The translations under genes were made by a program, and so were the position numbers. A stretch of 61,802 bases of DNA from Novosphingobium sp. BW1 (GTDB taxonomy: Bacteria; Pseudomonadota; Alphaproteobacteria; Sphingomonadales; Sphingomonadaceae): contig NZ_VIRF01000102.1 of NCBI RefSeq assembly GCF_008107685.1, positions 1 through 61,802 of the forward strand, read 5' to 3'. Positions 7,744-16,581 of the stretch are shown here, piece after piece (positions within the stretch are counted from its first letter, which is position 1; every line of letters starts with the position of its first letter). Under the pieces are notes generated by a model that worked only from the letters and a program-made list of their open reading frames with translations, was not told the DNA's origin and ran no database searches.

Positions 7744-8970
7744 TCAGCGCGTCCCGCGGGTCTTCGCCTCGGCGCTCGATTCGGCCTCCTCGCCCGCCTC
7801 CTCGCTTGCCTCCTCGATCTCGTCCAGTTCACCCTCGGCGCTGCGGGTGTCGACCGTGACCGTCACCGAGAGGCCGGGAACGAGCAGCTTGCGCGCGCTG
7901 GCCGGCGCCTCGATGGCGATGCGTACGGGCACGCGCTGGACGATCTTGGTGAAGTTGCCGGTCGCGTTCTCGGGCGGAAGCAGCGAGAACTGGGCGCCGG
8001 TCCCGGGTGACACGCTGGCAACGCGGCCGTTGATCTCGGTGCCTTCCAGAGCGTCGACCGAGATGCGCGCGGGCTGGCCCGGACGCATGAGGGCAAGCTG
8101 CGTTTCCTTGAAGTTGGCCGTCACGTAAAGCTTGTCGAGCGGCACCACCGACATGAGCCGGGTGCCCGCCTGCACGAACTGGCCGGTGCGCACGGTCCGG
8201 TCACCGATGCGGCCCGCGATGGGCGCTCGGATAAGCGTGGCTTTCAGATCAACGTCGGCGGCTTCGAGCTGGGCCTTCGCGCCCTCGCCCTGCGCACGCG
8301 CCTGCGCGACCTGGGTTTCAAGCGTGGCAATGCGGCGCTGCTGCGCGGTGAGCGCGGCTTCGAGCTGACGCACCTGCTCGGCCGACTGGGTGGCGGCCAG
8401 TTTGAGCTGGTCGAGCGTCTCGCGCCGTTCCGCGCCCGAGGCGACGAGCGGAGCGTAGCGATCGACCTCGCCCGCATCGTGGCGGGCCTTGGCCCGCGCG
8501 GCGGCCAGTTGGGCGCGGGCTTGCGCGACAGCGGCCTGCTGCTCGGCAATTCCGGCACGCGCGTTCTCGACCGAAGCCTGCGCTTGCGCAATCTGGGCGC
8601 GGGCCTGCGCGGCGCGGGCATCATAGTCGCTGGCATCGATACGCACGAGCGGCGCGTCCTTCGCCACGTTCTGGTTGTCCTCGACAAGGACCTCGGAGAC
8701 ATAGCCACTCACCTTGGGGGCGATGGCCACCATGTCGACGTCGATCTGTGCGTCGTTGGTCTCCTGGAAGTACTGCCCATAGGTTTCATAGCGCATGAAC
8801 CAGAGCCCGCCGCCGATCGCGATCAGGATCGCGGCGATGAGAAGGTTGCGCTTGGTCTTGCCGCTCAGGCCCTTGCGGCCCGTGTCCTTGGCATCGTCTC
8901 GGGCAGCGTCCCCGACATCGCTGTTGCCTGCCGCCTGTTCGGATCCCTTCGCGGCGCTTTCACTCACCAT
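7744..8970 (-). CDS. emrA: HlyD/EmrA-family membrane fusion protein
   Basis: This 408-residue periplasmic adaptor has a charged N-terminal tail, one membrane anchor (about residues 41-60), a split lipoyl domain (VAIAPKVSGYVSEVLVEDNQ and TLIRAPIAGRIGDRTVRTGQ) and between them an Ala/Gln-rich coiled-coil hairpin (about 125-240). It bridges the MFS pump and outer membrane factor. The acidic C-terminal tail after residue 380 (many Glu and Ala) is unusually long and probably disordered. It is the first gene of the efflux operon; the promoter must lie within 8971-9145 or further upstream. No regulator gene adjoins it, so control is not visible. Confidence 0.9.
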   Translation of the reverse strand: MVSESAAKGSEQAAGNSDVGDAARDDAKDTGRKGLSGKTKRNLLIAAILIAIGGGLWFMRYETYGQYFQETNDAQIDVDMVAIAPKVSGYVSEVLVEDNQNVAKDAPLVRIDASDYDARAAQARAQIAQAQASVENARAGIAEQQAAVAQARAQLAAARAKARHDAGEVDRYAPLVASGAERRETLDQLKLAATQSAEQVRQLEAALTAQQRRIATLETQVAQARAQGEGAKAQLEAADVDLKATLIRAPIAGRIGDRTVRTGQFVQAGTRLMSVVPLDKLYVTANFKETQLALMRPGQPARISVDALEGTEINGRVASVSPGTGAQFSLLPPENATGNFTKIVQRVPVRIAIEAPASARKLLVPGLSVTVTVDTRSAEGELDEIEEASEEAGEEAESSAEAKTRGTR

Positions 8971-9145
8971 TGCCAGTCTTAACTCCGTGTTGCGCGCGCA
9001 GGTGCGCCGCGCGTTGCAGACCCTGCACGAAACCGCCGTCCCGATGGATGGCGCGGCCCGCAGAGGTTCCGCGATTATCTTTTGCCTTGCCGCGAAAAGA
9101 GGCGCAAAATCGCATCAGAAAGAACAAGAACCGGGAGAGGTTCCC

Positions 9146-9253
9146 ATGGAACGGTACGATCCTGCGATAAGCCGGTGTCCCTTCATGCTGCTGTGCGGCG
9201 CAAGTGCCAGTGCCTTGCTGGTGTTTGTCGGCGTCCTCCACGTGCTGGGCTGA
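9146..9253 (+). CDS. Putative 35-residue single-pass membrane protein
   Basis: A short open frame with a good ribosome site (GGGAGAGG, 5 bp before the ATG) encodes MERYDPAISRCPFMLLCGAS and then a hydrophobic tail of about 15 residues. The composition fits one membrane helix. I recognise no family. It lies divergent from the emrA operon. Support rests only on the ribosome site and the hydrophobic profile, so it may be spurious. Confidence 0.4.
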   Translation: MERYDPAISRCPFMLLCGASASALLVFVGVLHVLG

Positions 9254-9623
9254 ACGGTTCCGGCGTGGCCTGGCGGCCCGCCCAAAGCGAACGGCAAGTC
9301 ATAGCCCTTCAGTGACTTGCCCGTATCGGTATACGATTGCGTCCCTGTGAAGGCGCAAGGCCCAAACGCGTGCCCCGCCGATATACTTAGCTAGGTTATC
9401 TTGCAAGGGGCGTGAACGGATCGGCCGCCCATCCCCGCTTTGCCGCGCCTGCGAAGACCGCCCCCGGCCCGCGCGAGGCCATGCACCGCTCGGTTCAGGG
9501 CTCGCCCGGCATCCCGAGTCGCGCCCAACCCGGCGCACCACGCTCGACACACGACGGTCATTTACCTTGTTTAAGTCCCTATCGTTGAACCCTGATAACG
9601 ACCACGGACCCCCCGCGCACACG
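9254..9623. other. Noncoding stretch upstream of the phosphate transporter
   Basis: There is no convincing gene in these 370 bp. An AT-rich island at about 9380-9402 (TTAGCTAGGTTATCTTGC) and GTATCGGTATAC at about 9330 stand out against the GC-rich background and may be promoter or operator sequence. A further AT-rich patch lies at 9558-9575. I do not see a clear PHO box. Confidence 0.4.
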
Positions 9624-11234
9624 ATGGCCACGCTCAATTCCCCCCTGCCCGATCTCACCGCATCCGGTTCCCGGCCCCGGCTTGCCCTGCCCAATATCGG
9701 CTTTGCCCTGCTTCTGGCCGTGAGTGGCGGCGCATTCCTTGTCTGGGGGGGCGGCTACATCGGCTCGGGGAGCCTCCTGCTCTTCGTGCTCGCCACGCTG
9801 TTCGGGCTGTTCATGGCCTTCAACATCGGCGGCAACGATGTCGCCAACTCGTTCGGCACCAGCGTGGGCGCGGGCACCCTCACAATCGGGCAGGCGCTGG
9901 GCGTCGCGGCCATCTTCGAAGTCAGCGGCGCGGTGATCGCGGGCGGCGATGTCACCGACACGATACGCAGCGGCATTGTCGACCTCACAGCCCTTACGGT
10001 CAGCCCGCTCCAGTTCATCCGGGTGATGATGGCCGCGCTGGTCGCCGCTGCGTTCTGGCTGCTCTTTGCCAGTCGCCGGGGCTGGCCGGTCTCGACGACA
10101 CACTCGATCATCGGCGGCATCGTCGGAGCCTCGGTGGTGCTCGGCGTGCGCCTGGGCAGCACATCCTCCGCGCTGGCCCTCGTGCAGTGGGACGAGATCG
10201 CGCGCATCGCCCTGTCCTGGGTGCTCTCCCCGCTACTGGGCGGGCTCGTCTCCTATGGCCTGTTCCGCCTCATCAAGCACCATGTCCTGTTCTACAACGA
10301 GCGCGCCGAGGCGCGTGTGCGCGACATCCGCGCCGAACAGAAGGCGCTGCGCCGCGAACACCGCAGCGCCTTTGAAAGCCTGACCGAACTGCAGCAGGTC
10401 AACTACAGCACGATGCTGGTCCGCGATATGGACGTGCTGCGCAGCGAGGACTTTCATCCCGAGGAGCTGGAAACCGACTACTATCGCAAGTGGTACGCCA
10501 TCGAGCGCCAGCGCGACGAGGTGGAGACCCACCGTGCGCTCCAGCTCTGGGTGCCGCTTGTCGCCGCGCTGGGCGCGGCGGTGCTGTCGGCCATGCTGCT
10601 GTTCAAGGGTCTCAAGCACATGGAGCTGGGCCTTGCGACGCTGACCAACTACCTCATCATGGCGATGGTCGCCGCAATGGCCTGGGCGACGACCTTTCTC
10701 TTCGTGCGCACCTTGCGCCAGGCCCCGCTCGAGCGCGCGACCTTCCTCCTCTTCAGCTGGATGCAGGTCTTCACCGCCTGCGGCTTTGCCTTCAGCCACG
10801 GCGCCAACGACATCGCCAACGCGGTCGGGCCCTTTGCCGCGATCCTCGACGTGCTGCGTACAGGCGTCATCGTCTCCTCGGCCGTCGTGCCGCCGATGGT
10901 GATGATCGTGTTCGGCGTCGCGCTCGTCGTGGGCCTGTGGTTCATCGGCAAGGAGGTCATCGCCACGGTCGGCCATGGCCTGACCGCGATGCACCCGGCC
11001 TCGGGCTTCTGCGCAGAGCTGGGCGCGGCCTGTGTGGTCATGCTCGCCTCGAGCCTGGGCATCCCGGTTTCCAGCACTCACATCCTGATCGGCGCGGTGC
11101 TGGGCATCGGCATCGTCAACCGCCAGACCAACTGGAGCCTGATGAAGCCCATCGCGCTGGCCTGGGTGGTGACACTGCCCGCCGCCGGGATCATCGCGGC
11201 GGCGGCCTTCCTCGTTTCGGGATACCTCTTCTAG
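9624..11234 (+). CDS. pit: PiT-family inorganic phosphate transporter
   Basis: A 536-residue inner membrane protein of the PHO4/PiT family, which imports phosphate (or metal-phosphate) with protons or sodium. Both inverted-repeat signatures are present: NIGGNDVANSFGTSVGAGT near the N-terminus and SHGANDIANAVGPFAA in the second half, plus PVSTTHSIIGGIVGAS and PVSSTHILIGAVLG. A hydrophilic cytoplasmic loop of about 100 residues (rich in Arg and Glu) separates the halves. I chose the ATG at 9624; an in-frame TTG at 9567 would add 19 residues. It is monocistronic, and its stop nearly meets the convergent hydrolase gene. Confidence 0.9.
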   Translation: MATLNSPLPDLTASGSRPRLALPNIGFALLLAVSGGAFLVWGGGYIGSGSLLLFVLATLFGLFMAFNIGGNDVANSFGTSVGAGTLTIGQALGVAAIFEVSGAVIAGGDVTDTIRSGIVDLTALTVSPLQFIRVMMAALVAAAFWLLFASRRGWPVSTTHSIIGGIVGASVVLGVRLGSTSSALALVQWDEIARIALSWVLSPLLGGLVSYGLFRLIKHHVLFYNERAEARVRDIRAEQKALRREHRSAFESLTELQQVNYSTMLVRDMDVLRSEDFHPEELETDYYRKWYAIERQRDEVETHRALQLWVPLVAALGAAVLSAMLLFKGLKHMELGLATLTNYLIMAMVAAMAWATTFLFVRTLRQAPLERATFLLFSWMQVFTACGFAFSHGANDIANAVGPFAAILDVLRTGVIVSSAVVPPMVMIVFGVALVVGLWFIGKEVIATVGHGLTAMHPASGFCAELGAACVVMLASSLGIPVSSTHILIGAVLGIGIVNRQTNWSLMKPIALAWVVTLPAAGIIAAAAFLVSGYLF

Positions 11235-11235
11235 T

Positions 11236-13311
11236 TCACCTTTCCGAGAGCGCCTTCAGCTCGGCGATACGGATCGCCTTGCCGTGCGTCGGCGTCATTA
11301 CCGCGCGCACCTTGGTGAGCCGGCGCGCGGCAAAGTTAAGCGTGGTCACGCCATTGGCGAGCGGCGTCGCCGAACCTAGGTCGCGCCACGCGCTGTCCTC
11401 CCAGCCCTCGACCGTGACCCTGCCCGGCGCACGGATGTCCGCGCCGTTGTCGAAGAAGGCCAGCTTCACCGAAGAGACCGGCTGGGGAGCGCCAAAGTCG
11501 ACCGCGTACCACTGCGACGCCGTTCCCGCTGCGGAGGTCCAGCCGTTGGGAAGCTCGGGGTAGAACCAGAGGCGACCGTCGATCCCGTCGTGCAGGTTCT
11601 CCGCCTCGGCCCCGCTCGACGCGCTAGCGCGGGGATAGTTACCGCGCACCAGCTGCACCGCGTGATCGATTTCGCGCACGATGGGCGCGGGCGCCTTGCG
11701 AGCGAGCGGCACCTCGATCCGACCCAGATCCGCGCGGTGGGCCAGCACCTTGCCATCGGCCGCCACGGTCAGCCCCGCGCCCGTGCCATAGTGGGAGCCA
11801 TCCGCGTCCCAAGTCACCGAGATCATATGGCCGTGATAGGGCACCCGCTCGACATGAAACCAGGGCAATGCGTCGGGATCGCCCGCCTTGGGCAGCAGCG
11901 GGTTCACCTCCAGCACGTCGTCGGCGCGCGGGCGAATGCCGACAAGGCCGGTCAGGATGAGATCGTTGTAGCCTGAATGAAAATAGTGGTGGCTGCGGTC
12001 GAGCCCGACGATGGGCTTGCCGGTCGCGGGATCGTAGTCTTCCTCCAGATCGAGCTTGTCACCCTGGAAATGCAGCTGCGTGTACTGGCGCAGGAGGCGC
12101 ATGTAGGTGCTGCGCGTCACGGGCCCCGCCTCCTCGTAATGGTCGAGAAGATTGGCCATTCCGGTCAGCACCTGCGTCGTCTGGTAAGGCCAGATCGGGC
12201 CGTTCCACTGACACTCACGCGCATCACCCAGGTAGCGGTACTGGCGCATGTAATACTCGTAGGAACGCTCGACCGTGCGCATTCCGGCCTCGCCCGCCAG
12301 CCCATCGGGATCGAGCAGATGCGCCCAGGCCTGCGCGTACTTGGCCTCATCAGGCACGGCATCGAACATCCAGGGCAGGAAGCCGACCAGTTCGCGCGCG
12401 CGGATGAAGTCCCAGTAGGAGACGTGCTCGTTGTGGGTGCGGTAGCGGTCGGTGAAGTGCTCCAGCTCCGGGTTCCACAGGTCCGCCACCATCCGCGCCT
12501 GAAGTGCCTTCGCCTTGGCTTCGAACTCGTCCGCCAGCGCGGTGTCGCCGGTCATCGCGGCGATGCGCGCGATCGCGCGGTCGTTGGCGATCATGTAGCT
12601 GTTGACCGAGGGACGGAACGAATGCCCCCCGCCAAAGCCGTCCTCGCCGCCCGAGGCATCGATAGAGGAGACGGTGTACTCGGTCGCATCGAGCAGGGGC
12701 TCGACCCAGTAGAGCCCCTTGGACCAGTCCATGTGGTCTTCCCAAAGGCCGTAGATATGGCGCATCACCTTCAAGTGGCGGGTCACCCCCGCACTGTCGC
12801 CGTCAACAAGGTACCGCCCCCAGGTCGAGTCCGCCATGTGGTCAGTGAAGTGGCGGTCGTTGCCGCCCTCGTACATGAAGTCGATGTAGTCGTTCACGAA
12901 GCGTCGGTCGTGGAGCCAGCGCCCCTCGGCGATGTGGAAGCCGCTGGCATCGTTGAGGCTGGCGTATGGTTCGCGCTGCCAGCCCACATCGTCGGCGAAC
13001 TCGGTGGTGATGAAGCCCTTGGCCCCCAGATCGCGCTGGTGCGCGCGGTAGATCGACCAGCGGTAGTACCAGACCGCATCGATCTTCGGATCCGCGCTCT
13101 CGAAAAAGGGAATGCGCTCGGCATACCAGGGCGCATCGTTGCCAAAGCGCGAGCGGGCGATCGCCCCGGTATCGAGCTTCACAGGAATCCCTGCCGCCCT
13201 TGAACCACGCTCCGGAGCCGGGTCCGCCGGCGGCGCCGCGCCTGCCAGGAGAGGTGCTGTTCCGGCCAGCAGCGCGCTGGTCCAAAGTGCCCGTGCCGTT
13301 CGTGCGATCAT
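11236..13311 (-). CDS. Secreted (alpha/alpha)6-barrel glycoside hydrolase with C-terminal discoidin-like domain
   Basis: A 691-residue protein with a Sec signal peptide (cleavage near residue 25). Residues from about 50 to 480 resemble the MGH1-like or trehalase-like alpha-toroid: WYYRWSIYRAHQ, GGGHSFRPSVNSYM, ECQWNGPIWPYQTTQVL and SHHYFHSGYNDLILTGLVG. The last 150 residues resemble an F5/8-type carbohydrate-binding domain (WTSAAGTASQWYAVDFG, VSSVKLAFFDNGADIRAPG). The exact GH family and substrate are not clear; from its place next to arabinan enzymes and a TonB receptor, an arabinose- or galactose-containing side chain is likely. Only about 37 bp separate its start from the terminator behind the receptor gene, so it may depend on read-through. 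Confidence 0.7.
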   Translation of the reverse strand: MIARTARALWTSALLAGTAPLLAGAAPPADPAPERGSRAAGIPVKLDTGAIARSRFGNDAPWYAERIPFFESADPKIDAVWYYRWSIYRAHQRDLGAKGFITTEFADDVGWQREPYASLNDASGFHIAEGRWLHDRRFVNDYIDFMYEGGNDRHFTDHMADSTWGRYLVDGDSAGVTRHLKVMRHIYGLWEDHMDWSKGLYWVEPLLDATEYTVSSIDASGGEDGFGGGHSFRPSVNSYMIANDRAIARIAAMTGDTALADEFEAKAKALQARMVADLWNPELEHFTDRYRTHNEHVSYWDFIRARELVGFLPWMFDAVPDEAKYAQAWAHLLDPDGLAGEAGMRTVERSYEYYMRQYRYLGDARECQWNGPIWPYQTTQVLTGMANLLDHYEEAGPVTRSTYMRLLRQYTQLHFQGDKLDLEEDYDPATGKPIVGLDRSHHYFHSGYNDLILTGLVGIRPRADDVLEVNPLLPKAGDPDALPWFHVERVPYHGHMISVTWDADGSHYGTGAGLTVAADGKVLAHRADLGRIEVPLARKAPAPIVREIDHAVQLVRGNYPRASASSGAEAENLHDGIDGRLWFYPELPNGWTSAAGTASQWYAVDFGAPQPVSSVKLAFFDNGADIRAPGRVTVEGWEDSAWRDLGSATPLANGVTTLNFAARRLTKVRAVMTPTHGKAIRIAELKALSER

Positions 13312-13348
13312 GTTGGCTGCCCGTCTCCTGGAATGGGGTCCCTGAAAT

Positions 13349-13413
13349 GAAAAAGGCGACCGTCCCCCGGGGCGTTGGGAGAGGAGAAAGATGCCCCGGG
13401 AGAACGGTCGCCT
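13349..13413 (-). terminator. Rho-independent terminator after the TonB receptor
   Basis: On the minus strand the arms are AGGCGACCGTTCTCCCGGGG and its near-complement ending GGTCGCCT, followed directly by a run of five T. It lies between the TonB receptor stop (13487) and the start of the hydrolase gene (13311). Confidence 0.85.
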
Positions 13414-13486
13414 CGTGCCGACCCCGCCGCCACGCGCCCTTGCAGAATGGCAAAAGCAAGGGGCGGGCACGGGATCGCCAAAGGTT

Positions 13487-16360
13487 TTACTGGAAGGTGA
13501 AGCGCGCTCCGATGGCGAAGGTGCGCGGAACCAGGGTGGTACCCAGGTTCATCGTCTCCGCGCCGCCAGCCGAGCCGTACTTGTAGAAGCTCTGCTGGTT
13601 TTCCTTGGTGAGATTACGCGCATCAAAGGTCAGCGCGATGTCATCCGTCACGTTGGCGGTCAGCTGGAAGTCCATGTAACCCGAGGACTTGTACCACACG
13701 CCAATCGGGTTGGCGAAGAGACGCTGTTCGTTGTTGTGCAGGAAGCCCTTGCGCCACACGTAGGAGAGACGTGCGCCAATGGGACCGCGCTGGTAGGCGA
13801 GCGTCGCGTTGTACGAGAGCTTGGAGACGTTGAAGAAATCCGACTGCGTGTAGCCTACGACTTCGCCAAGCTGGTTGGTCTCGGGGATCGTCTGGTTAGA
13901 ATCGAGCACCGTGAGACTGCCCTGGAAGCCGAGGCCATCCAGAACGCTGGGCAGGTAGGTCGGGAAGTAGGTCAGGCCCACTTCGACACCCTTGAGCACA
14001 CCGTCCGATGCGTTGGCCGGGCGGGTGATCGTGAAGTAGTCGGTAGCGCCCGCCTCGATGTCGTTGTTGGGGATGTACTCGTAGCTCGAGATCGGCACGA
14101 CGAGGCCCGAGATTTTGCGACGGAAGCCCGTCACGGTGATCGCGCTGTTGGGCTCGAAGTACCACTCGATCGCAACGTCGATGTTCTTCGAATGCGTCGG
14201 GTTGAGCCCGGCCGTGCCGGCCGTGCCGCTGCCGTAGCCGACGTTGGTGAGGTCACCCGTCAACTGATAGGTCGGGTTGACGTCGGTGAAGTTGGGACGG
14301 CGCAGAGTCTCACCGTAGTTGAAGCGCAGGCGCAGATCGCGGGTGATCTCGTAGCGCGCGGTGAAGCTGGGCAGGAACTTGGCCGAACCGCGCGAAACCG
14401 AGCTTTGCTCGAAGTTGTTGAGACGGTCGTAGAAGTCATAATCGGTGTCGATATTGACGTAACGCACGCCCGCCTGAAGATCGAGCGGATTGCCGAAGAT
14501 CGAGATCTGCGCGTCCGCCATCACGTAGCCCGACATCGTGATTTCCTCGATGCCGAAGGTCTGGCCCAGCGAAAGCTGGTCGCTGGTCGGACGGCCGTAG
14601 AGACCGCGCACGGTGTCCGCGTTGTCGTAAAGCCAGTTGCCGTCGATGTTGACCCAGCTGCGCGGCAGGTCGCCCTCGCCCTTGTAGAAGCCCGAGTTGG
14701 TGAACAGGGCATCTTCGGGCAGGTCGGACAGATTGCCACCCAGCGCCACGGCATCGCCGGTGCGGATGTAACTGGCCGCCTTGCGACGGTCGACGCGAAG
14801 GCCCGCGGCGACGCGGCGCAAGAAGCCCTCGTAGAAGCCGTAGTAGCCATCGAGCTTGCCGGTGAGCGCGCTGCCCTTGTCCTTGTTGGCGTTGTCGTAA
14901 AGTTCGCCCACGGCCCAGGTCGAGGGCTGCGTCAGCAAGCTGTCGTCCGAGAAATGGTAGGAGGGGATGCCGCCGCCCGCGTTGAAGTCGGCGGTGATCT
15001 CATCGGCCACACGGCTGGTGCGCATGGCGATGAAGGAGCCTTCAAAAGTGCTGGTCTGGTAGGCAAGATCGCTGGTGATCTTGCCATCGCCATCACCCAC
15101 GTCCCACTGGCCGTTCAGGTGGTAGACATAGCTGTCGGTCTTCGACTTGTTGAGGTCGGAAGAATTGAACCCGAAGACATCGCCCACGGTGCGCGACTTG
15201 ACGATGTTGGTGCCGTCGTAAAGCTCGACCGCTCCGGGGTTGCCCCACCAGTCGACGAAGCTGAACTGCAGGCTGTTGAACGTCTCGCTGCGGAAACCGG
15301 TGTAGAACATCTCGGCGGTGTAGACCGAGCTGGAGTTGGGCGCCCACTGCAGTGCGGCGTTGAACGCGGGGCGCTCACGCTTGCCGTAAAGGTCCGAGGA
15401 GAACACCGCGTCGCGAGAGAGGACATAGGGCACGTCCTGACCGTTGATGTTGAGCGTCGCGCCCGGATCGGTGGAAAGCCCTGCGTTGAGGCCCGGCTGC
15501 CAGATGTTGCCGTCGGGATTGCCCGGCGTGACCGAGCGGCAGTCATTGGGCTGGATACGCTCGTAGGGGACCCAGGCCGCGCCGCCCGCGCAAGCGCCTG
15601 GCGCGCCGCTGACGGTGGGCAGGTTGCTGTCGGTGAGGAACGGCACGAGCGCGCCTGCGGTCGCGGATTCTGTGCGGTACTTCGAGCGGATGTAGCTGGC
15701 GTTGACGAGGACGCCGATGCGCCCGATGCCCGTGTCCCAGCTGTCGGCAACAAGCAGCGCGCCGCTCGGATTGAAGGTGTCGGCTATCTCGTCATACGTG
15801 CCGCGCGCCTGGCCCGACACGGCAAAGCCGCTGAAGTCGAACGGACGGCGGGTCTTGACGTCGATCTGGCCGGCAAGGCCGGTTTCAAGCTGGTCCGCCG
15901 AGCGGGTCTTGAAGACGTTGACCTGCTTCACGAGATTCGCCGGGATATCCTGGAGCGAGAAGCTCTGGCCGGACGCGGTGAAGACGTTGATGCCGTTCAG
16001 CGTGGTGACGGGATCGTTCAGGCCGCGGATGGTGACGGTCTGCGCCTCGCCGCTCGCGCGGTCGGTGATCTGGATGCCGGTGACGCGCTGGAGCGCCTCG
16101 ACGACGTTGTTGTCGGGCAGCTTGCCGACGTCCTCGGACACGATCGAATCGACGATCTGGACATTGTTCTTGCGCACGTTGAGCGCGCCCAGAATGGAGG
16201 CGCGCACGCCCGTGACGATGATTTCCTCGGCGCTCGGCTCCGCCGCGCCATCGGCAGCCTGAGGCTGGGCTGCGGGAGCGGCCTCCTGCGCATTCGCCAC
16301 GCCGGCGATGCCCAGAGCAAGAACAGAAGCTGTGCAGAATGCGAATGGCCGGAATGCCAT
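13487..16360 (-). CDS. TonB-dependent receptor of the TonB-Xanth-Caul type, probable arabino-oligosaccharide importer
   Basis: A 957-residue outer membrane receptor with a Sec signal, a short TonB box region (EEIIVTGVR), a plug domain with DVGKLPDNNVVEALQRVTGI and VTIRGLNDPVTTLNGI, and a 22-strand barrel ending ARFTFQ with the usual terminal aromatic residue. This subfamily imports oligosaccharides in Caulobacter, Xanthomonas and sphingomonads. Its position beside GH43 and GH51 enzymes suggests arabinan or arabinogalactan fragments. The ATG at 16360 has a GGGAGGG ribosome site. The upstream region carries the 17-bp motif shared with the sugar operon, predicting control by the FadR-type regulator at 25918. 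Confidence 0.92.
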   Translation of the reverse strand: MAFRPFAFCTASVLALGIAGVANAQEAAPAAQPQAADGAAEPSAEEIIVTGVRASILGALNVRKNNVQIVDSIVSEDVGKLPDNNVVEALQRVTGIQITDRASGEAQTVTIRGLNDPVTTLNGINVFTASGQSFSLQDIPANLVKQVNVFKTRSADQLETGLAGQIDVKTRRPFDFSGFAVSGQARGTYDEIADTFNPSGALLVADSWDTGIGRIGVLVNASYIRSKYRTESATAGALVPFLTDSNLPTVSGAPGACAGGAAWVPYERIQPNDCRSVTPGNPDGNIWQPGLNAGLSTDPGATLNINGQDVPYVLSRDAVFSSDLYGKRERPAFNAALQWAPNSSSVYTAEMFYTGFRSETFNSLQFSFVDWWGNPGAVELYDGTNIVKSRTVGDVFGFNSSDLNKSKTDSYVYHLNGQWDVGDGDGKITSDLAYQTSTFEGSFIAMRTSRVADEITADFNAGGGIPSYHFSDDSLLTQPSTWAVGELYDNANKDKGSALTGKLDGYYGFYEGFLRRVAAGLRVDRRKAASYIRTGDAVALGGNLSDLPEDALFTNSGFYKGEGDLPRSWVNIDGNWLYDNADTVRGLYGRPTSDQLSLGQTFGIEEITMSGYVMADAQISIFGNPLDLQAGVRYVNIDTDYDFYDRLNNFEQSSVSRGSAKFLPSFTARYEITRDLRLRFNYGETLRRPNFTDVNPTYQLTGDLTNVGYGSGTAGTAGLNPTHSKNIDVAIEWYFEPNSAITVTGFRRKISGLVVPISSYEYIPNNDIEAGATDYFTITRPANASDGVLKGVEVGLTYFPTYLPSVLDGLGFQGSLTVLDSNQTIPETNQLGEVVGYTQSDFFNVSKLSYNATLAYQRGPIGARLSYVWRKGFLHNNEQRLFANPIGVWYKSSGYMDFQLTANVTDDIALTFDARNLTKENQQSFYKYGSAGGAETMNLGTTLVPRTFAIGARFTFQ

Positions 16361-16421
16361 GATCAACCCTCCCAATTTTAAGTGCGCAGCGGTTCCTGCG
16401 CCGTGTTCGTGAGGGTCTGAT

Positions 16422-16438
16422 TATTTGTCGGAGTTATT
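16422..16438 (+). promoter_or_regulatory. Predicted sugar-regulon operator, site 1
   Basis: TATTTGTCGGAGTTATT, 62 bp upstream of the TonB receptor start. It matches sites at 25819-25835 (minus strand) and 28242-28258 with consensus WATWTGTCGGASTWWWT. GntR-type regulators bind short imperfect palindromes of this kind (TTGTC-G-GASTW). Confidence 0.65.
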
Positions 16439-16440
16439 TT

Positions 16441-16461
16441 GTGCAAGCAAAAAGTGCAAGC
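16441..16461 (+). repeat. Short direct repeat in the receptor promoter
   Basis: GTGCAAGC occurs twice 13 bp apart, and its partial inverse CTTGCA follows shortly after, directly beside operator site 1. It could be a second regulator site; nothing further supports it. Confidence 0.3.
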
Positions 16462-16581
16462 CTGCCTTGCAATTCAGCAACTCGTAAGGGAGCGTGGCAT
16501 CTTCGCATCACTTCGCGCCACGCCCCCTTATAAAATCGCGTAATTCCGCGCCTTTATTGTCCGAGTTTTACGGGCAATCGC

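Noticed and set aside
6165..7859. Open frame of 564 codons opposite emrB
   Set aside because: Antisense shadow: the product is full of Arg, His, Asp and Glu with no hydrophobic pattern, while emrB is a clear transporter.
9540..9623. PHO box for phosphate control of pit
   Set aside because: GGTCATTTACC resembles half of such a site, but the second half at the right spacing is absent.
13391..16381. Open frame of 996 codons on the plus strand, opposite the TonB receptor gene
   Set aside because: It mirrors a well-supported receptor gene. GC-rich codon use leaves the opposite strand free of stops; the translation is Val/Arg/Gly-rich with no domain.
16556..16573. Fourth copy of the sugar operator (TATTGTCCGAGTTTTA)
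   Set aside because: It has C instead of the invariant G in the core and lies far from the receptor start; too weak to list as a site.
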